Below are positions 61,378-64,000 of a DNA stretch of 64,000 nt, piece after piece. A model generated the notes under the pieces. It had not been told where the DNA came from, made no database searches, and saw only the letters and a list, made by a program, of their open reading frames with translations. The translations under genes and the position numbers were made by a program. Positions within the stretch are counted from its first letter, which is position 1, and each line of letters begins with the position of its first letter. Source of the stretch: JBFWNG01 sp050251195 (GTDB taxonomy: Bacteria > Bdellovibrionota_B > Oligoflexia > Oligoflexales > Oligoflexaceae). The stretch is from positions 1 to 64,000 of the forward strand of contig JBFWNG010000004.1 in NCBI GenBank assembly GCA_050251195.1. Direction: 5' to 3'.

Positions 61378-62427
61378 TTAAGAGGCGTTTTGCAGAATTC
61401 CCCTAATAATCCTTTCCTTGGCAGCGCAGCGAGGAGTACCCCAGCAAAGCTCGAAGACTTTTTCGATTTTGCCGTCTTTGGTGATGGTGATTTTGAACGG
61501 TTTTTTCATGACGACGCTGTGCACATAGGTGCCGAAAGAGTCGCCCCAGTCGTCGAAGGCGTTCGTCGTTGCATAGAGGGTCGGGAAATTGGTTTTTTCG
61601 AGGTGGGAGTATATATTGACTGCTTCCGATTTCGGCAGTTTTGCTCCGAAGTAGTACACGACGTTTGACCGTTCTGGGAAATAGCTTTTGTCGAAAAGCG
61701 ACGAGAAATCTTTGGCGCCCACAATCCAGGACGAGGCGAAGAACTCATATTTCTGCGCGTCTTTAATCTCTGGAACTTCCAGGTCCCAGCGGGGATGAAC
61801 ATGAGCCGAGATAGATACGACATGTCCGATCTCGTGGAGAAGAAGAAATTGTATCGTGCTCTTTCGATTGTTGGAATGGGCGTCTGCTATGGTTGTCTCG
61901 ATCCTGACGCGATCGTCCGTTTGGAAGGGGGTTTCTTCCTTCCACGATGCCCACTCGTTTGCCGTTTTGTCGCCTAACACCTTCGCATCGAGGACGATGA
62001 AAGCTGCGACGGGATTGCCGTCGGGGTCATAGATGTAATCCGTATATGCGCTTCCCCCGAGATTGTGGATGAGATAAATGCCCGCAAGTTTTTGTCCCAA
62101 CAGATTGCGAACGTTGGAGGGAATCTCCGAATAAGCTTCACGAACATCTTGAAGGAAGGCAACGTCAGGGATGGCCGGAATGGGCCTTTGCGGATATCCG
62201 TTCTTCTTGTTGGCGAGACTGATATATTCGGTCAATACTGGCGGGGCGATTGCTATCCTGTCCTCAGGTGGTCGGGCAAACGCTTCCTGCCAGAAAGGCA
62301 TATTTCGGACCGGATTATCCAACTGCTGGTCGGTAAGACAGGCGCGATCGTCGTCGTCGCACCGCGATGGGCACGACGGAAGTAACGGAACGATACATAG
62401 GGAAAGGATGAATCGGGTCCCCAGCAC
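61378..62427 (-). CDS. Metallopeptidase-like lipoprotein (HExxH)
   Basis: 349 residues from a GTG with GAGGAG upstream. Signal peptide with lipobox LLPSC (Cys19) and a Cys/Asp-rich mature start. Zinc motif H198-E-I-G-H202 in FLLLHEIGHVVSISAHVHP. The third ligand is uncertain; FFASSW or DSFGTYVHS may contribute. Preceding strands (AAFIVLDAKVLG, FQTDDRVRIETTI) look like a peptidase beta sheet. Probably anchored to the outer membrane. Flanked by two paralogous exported-protein genes read in the opposite direction. Confidence 0.82.
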   Translation of the reverse strand: MLGTRFILSLCIVPLLPSCPSRCDDDDRACLTDQQLDNPVRNMPFWQEAFARPPEDRIAIAPPVLTEYISLANKKNGYPQRPIPAIPDVAFLQDVREAYSEIPSNVRNLLGQKLAGIYLIHNLGGSAYTDYIYDPDGNPVAAFIVLDAKVLGDKTANEWASWKEETPFQTDDRVRIETTIADAHSNNRKSTIQFLLLHEIGHVVSISAHVHPRWDLEVPEIKDAQKYEFFASSWIVGAKDFSSLFDKSYFPERSNVVYYFGAKLPKSEAVNIYSHLEKTNFPTLYATTNAFDDWGDSFGTYVHSVVMKKPFKITITKDGKIEKVFELCWGTPRCAAKERIIRGILQNAS

Positions 62428-62508
62428 CTAAAACTCCTCTTTGTTTGGTTTTATTTTATCATTAAATTCAAATAGTTGGATGGCATTCCTTGGTGACGGA
62501 TAGAAAAA

Positions 62509-62524
62509 CCTGCGTCGGAGCAGG
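62509..62524. repeat. Short CCTGC hairpin
   Basis: CCTGC and GCAGG enclose a 6-base loop in the 170-base gap between the divergent lipoprotein gene and the exported protein at 62598. It shares the CCTGCGTC start with the palindrome at 41170. Confidence 0.5.
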
Positions 62525-62597
62525 CTTCATTAGAATTTGTTGCGACTTTCTCATAATTCTATTAGAATCCGCCAAATTTAACGGGGGATATCAAACT

Positions 62598-63275
62598 ATG
62601 AAAAGAATTTTGAAAGCGTTAAGTCCGGCTTTGTTGGCCTTCGGACTCGCAAGTCCAAGTTTTTCGAGACCAGTGGATTTTGTTCTCGATTCACCAGCTT
62701 ATATAGCAAAAGAGCATACTGCCTACTTGAAGGTCGTCATTTACTACGCCGACGGATCCCATACATCACAAGACGTTTTGTCGAGAGATGAACTCAGAAG
62801 CGGCCTCATGAGCAAAACGATTGAGGTGAGAGACGATTCAGAGATTCAGAAGTGCTTTTTTGCATGGCCTATCATGCAAGGACCTCCTTCTCCGGCTGAA
62901 GGACCTAGAATCACCTTGATCAGACCGGAAACGTTTCGCCACACCGCGGTTGAAGGCGAATGTGTTTTCAATGAAGACGGTTCGGTCGCGACCATCTCTA
63001 TACCGTACAAGTTCGATGACATTACGATCGCTGTCTCTCCAGACGCGCTCGATAACCATTACGCGTTTTCGCTGAGCGGAAGGTTGATTTACGAAGGCGT
63101 TGAAGAGACCTTTGTATTTGCCCACAATTCCAACAACGAAGGCGAGCTTTTCCGCGTTCGCGCAATGTATCCCGCCAACTCTTCAGGGAAGCTGAATTTG
63201 ACTTGGCTCAAAGAAGGCGGCGATCCTGAGAAAGAAGAGATCAAGATCACCGGACGTTTAATTGAAGTGAAGTAA
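62598..63275 (+). CDS. Exported protein, LDAPEY paralogue B
   Basis: 225 residues; start 62598 with GGGGGA upstream. Signal peptide about 1-25 (SPSFS). Matches paralogue A along most of its length, as described there, with two Cys at equivalent places, and an ending KLNLTWLKEGGDPEKEEIKI like VSLQWSLRNNQRETEEFEAL of A. The copies have diverged strongly, so the duplication is old. Function unknown. A GC-rich imperfect inverted repeat (GCGCCT / AGGCGC, 63292-63313) follows the stop. Confidence 0.8.
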   Translation: MKRILKALSPALLAFGLASPSFSRPVDFVLDSPAYIAKEHTAYLKVVIYYADGSHTSQDVLSRDELRSGLMSKTIEVRDDSEIQKCFFAWPIMQGPPSPAEGPRITLIRPETFRHTAVEGECVFNEDGSVATISIPYKFDDITIAVSPDALDNHYAFSLSGRLIYEGVEETFVFAHNSNNEGELFRVRAMYPANSSGKLNLTWLKEGGDPEKEEIKITGRLIEVK

Positions 63276-63326
63276 TAGAGATGACAGAAGCGCGCCTCGC
63301 ACTAGCAAGGCGCTTCGCGCTACCCA

Positions 63327-64000
63327 TTAAAATAACCAACCGAGGCGAATTAGGTTGATGTAGGGAATGCCCTTTTCGCCAAAGGCCTCGGCGGTGTCTT
63401 CCATGTCCTTCTTTTCTTTCTTGTACTTCTCGGAAGTCGTAACTTGCTCCTCTTCGGATTCATTGAGGAATACGTAACCAGTGTTAAAATCCGAATCGGA
63501 AGAAAGCGCCTTCTGATAACCTACTTCGAACCCCAATGTGAAACCGCTGTTCCATACCGCAAACCAACCGAGATGGGGTGTAAGATACTCAATATCCACG
63601 TCGAGTTGCAACTCCATCGGCAACGATCGGCCTTGGTCTCCGACCATTTCACCTTGAAAGGTTTGGAGTGTCTTTGCGGAGAACTTTTGATGACCATAAG
63701 CAACGCCAAAGAAAAAACTTCCGCCAAAGGGATGCCAACGCGTTCGTAGGTCCCAGTTGGAAACCTTGATGGACACGTCGCCGATATCAGCTCCGCCCCC
63801 GCCATAACTCATGCCGGCGCTCACTTTCTTGCCGAAAAAGAAATCCAAACTGGCGGCTTTGATAAAGGGCGATCCAATGGAGAACGTTGGACCGACTCGG
63901 CCCCAATCGCCGCTGCTCGGCTGTGGGCCATATGTCGGAGCGCCGTTGCCCATGGGTGGGTCTTCGGCGCCGCCGCTGATGGTGCCGCCCGTAGGCGGTG
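63327..64000 (-). CDS. Probable outer-membrane protein, 5' end beyond the window
   Basis: The frame is open from the right edge (64000) to the stop at 63327; 63953 holds the first ATG, but codons before it continue as a Pro/Gly-rich linker (PPTGGTISGGAEDPP), so the true start is outside. The visible part has amphipathic strands with aromatic residues (GPTFSIGSPFIKAASLDFFFG, WHPFGGSFFFGVAYGHQKFS, LTPHLGWFAVWNSGFTLGFEVGYQKAL; each in part), a charged extramembrane loop (EKYKKEKKDMEDTAEAF) and ends PYINLIRLGWLF, a typical terminal strand. It resembles the small barrels at 30146 and 43418 in style. Confidence 0.72.
   Translation of the reverse strand, partial: PPTGGTISGGAEDPPMGNGAPTYGPQPSSGDWGRVGPTFSIGSPFIKAASLDFFFGKKVSAGMSYGGGGADIGDVSIKVSNWDLRTRWHPFGGSFFFGVAYGHQKFSAKTLQTFQGEMVGDQGRSLPMELQLDVDIEYLTPHLGWFAVWNSGFTLGFEVGYQKALSSDSDFNTGYVFLNESEEEQVTTSEKYKKEKKDMEDTAEAFGEKGIPYINLIRLGWLF

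Overview
The window looks like chromosomal DNA of a member of the Bdellovibrionota / Oligoflexia type of bacteria (inference). Supporting signs are a TIGR02147-family regulator heading an operon, a very high density of predicted lipoproteins and secreted proteins without recognisable families, a fused nuoCD, outer-membrane beta-barrel genes, LolC/E, and HExxYR lipoprotein paralogues of a kind I recall from Bdellovibrio-like genomes. Base composition is near 50% GC throughout. No transposase, integrase, CRISPR array or phage block is visible. The window starts inside a 5S rRNA, so an rRNA operon ends here.

Layout. 1-200: 5S rRNA end, terminator and a REP-like repeat. 168-15852: a hybrid histidine kinase, two RCC1-repeat lipoproteins, two HExxYR lipoproteins, a secreted metallopeptidase with a P-like domain, a small beta-barrel, a 672-residue lipoprotein that may combine a MACPF-like and a C-type-lectin-like domain, and a FecR-domain protein. 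16139-30001: SpoIIE-type phosphatase, LepA, small secreted proteins, a variant UvrA, PanB, DnaJ, and the tight ruvC-hemB-lolC/E operon. 30146-33048: a beta-barrel, a cupredoxin-like lipoprotein and an NtrC-type regulator. 33310-39574: an orphan 820-residue protein, then a TIGR02147 regulator with three exported partners. 39640-48913: RibA, a Csp1-like copper-storage protein, an envelope operon, a DUF1573 protein, and the FMN-reductase-ffh-miaB operon. 48967-52216: a signal-peptide-bearing protein resembling phage tail-tube (gp19) proteins paired with a lipoprotein, then RidA and a TPR protein. 52405-57993: nuoCD-E-F-G-I, the peripheral arm of complex I without membrane-arm genes or nuoB. 58089-64000: secreted HExxH proteins, a methyltransferase, a duplicated exported protein, and a partial outer-membrane protein.

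Two themes join the regions. First, several envelope genes and the SpoIIE phosphatase are preceded by sequences that match the flagellar sigma-28 promoter (TAAA-N15-GCCGATAA) well. Second, three copies of a dispersed palindrome, one REP-like element and several short CCTGC hairpins sit at gene ends. The least explained items are the exported tail-tube-like protein with its lipoprotein partner, the possible pore-forming lectin lipoprotein, and the 820-residue orphan beside the TIGR02147 operon. All domain calls were made by eye from motifs.
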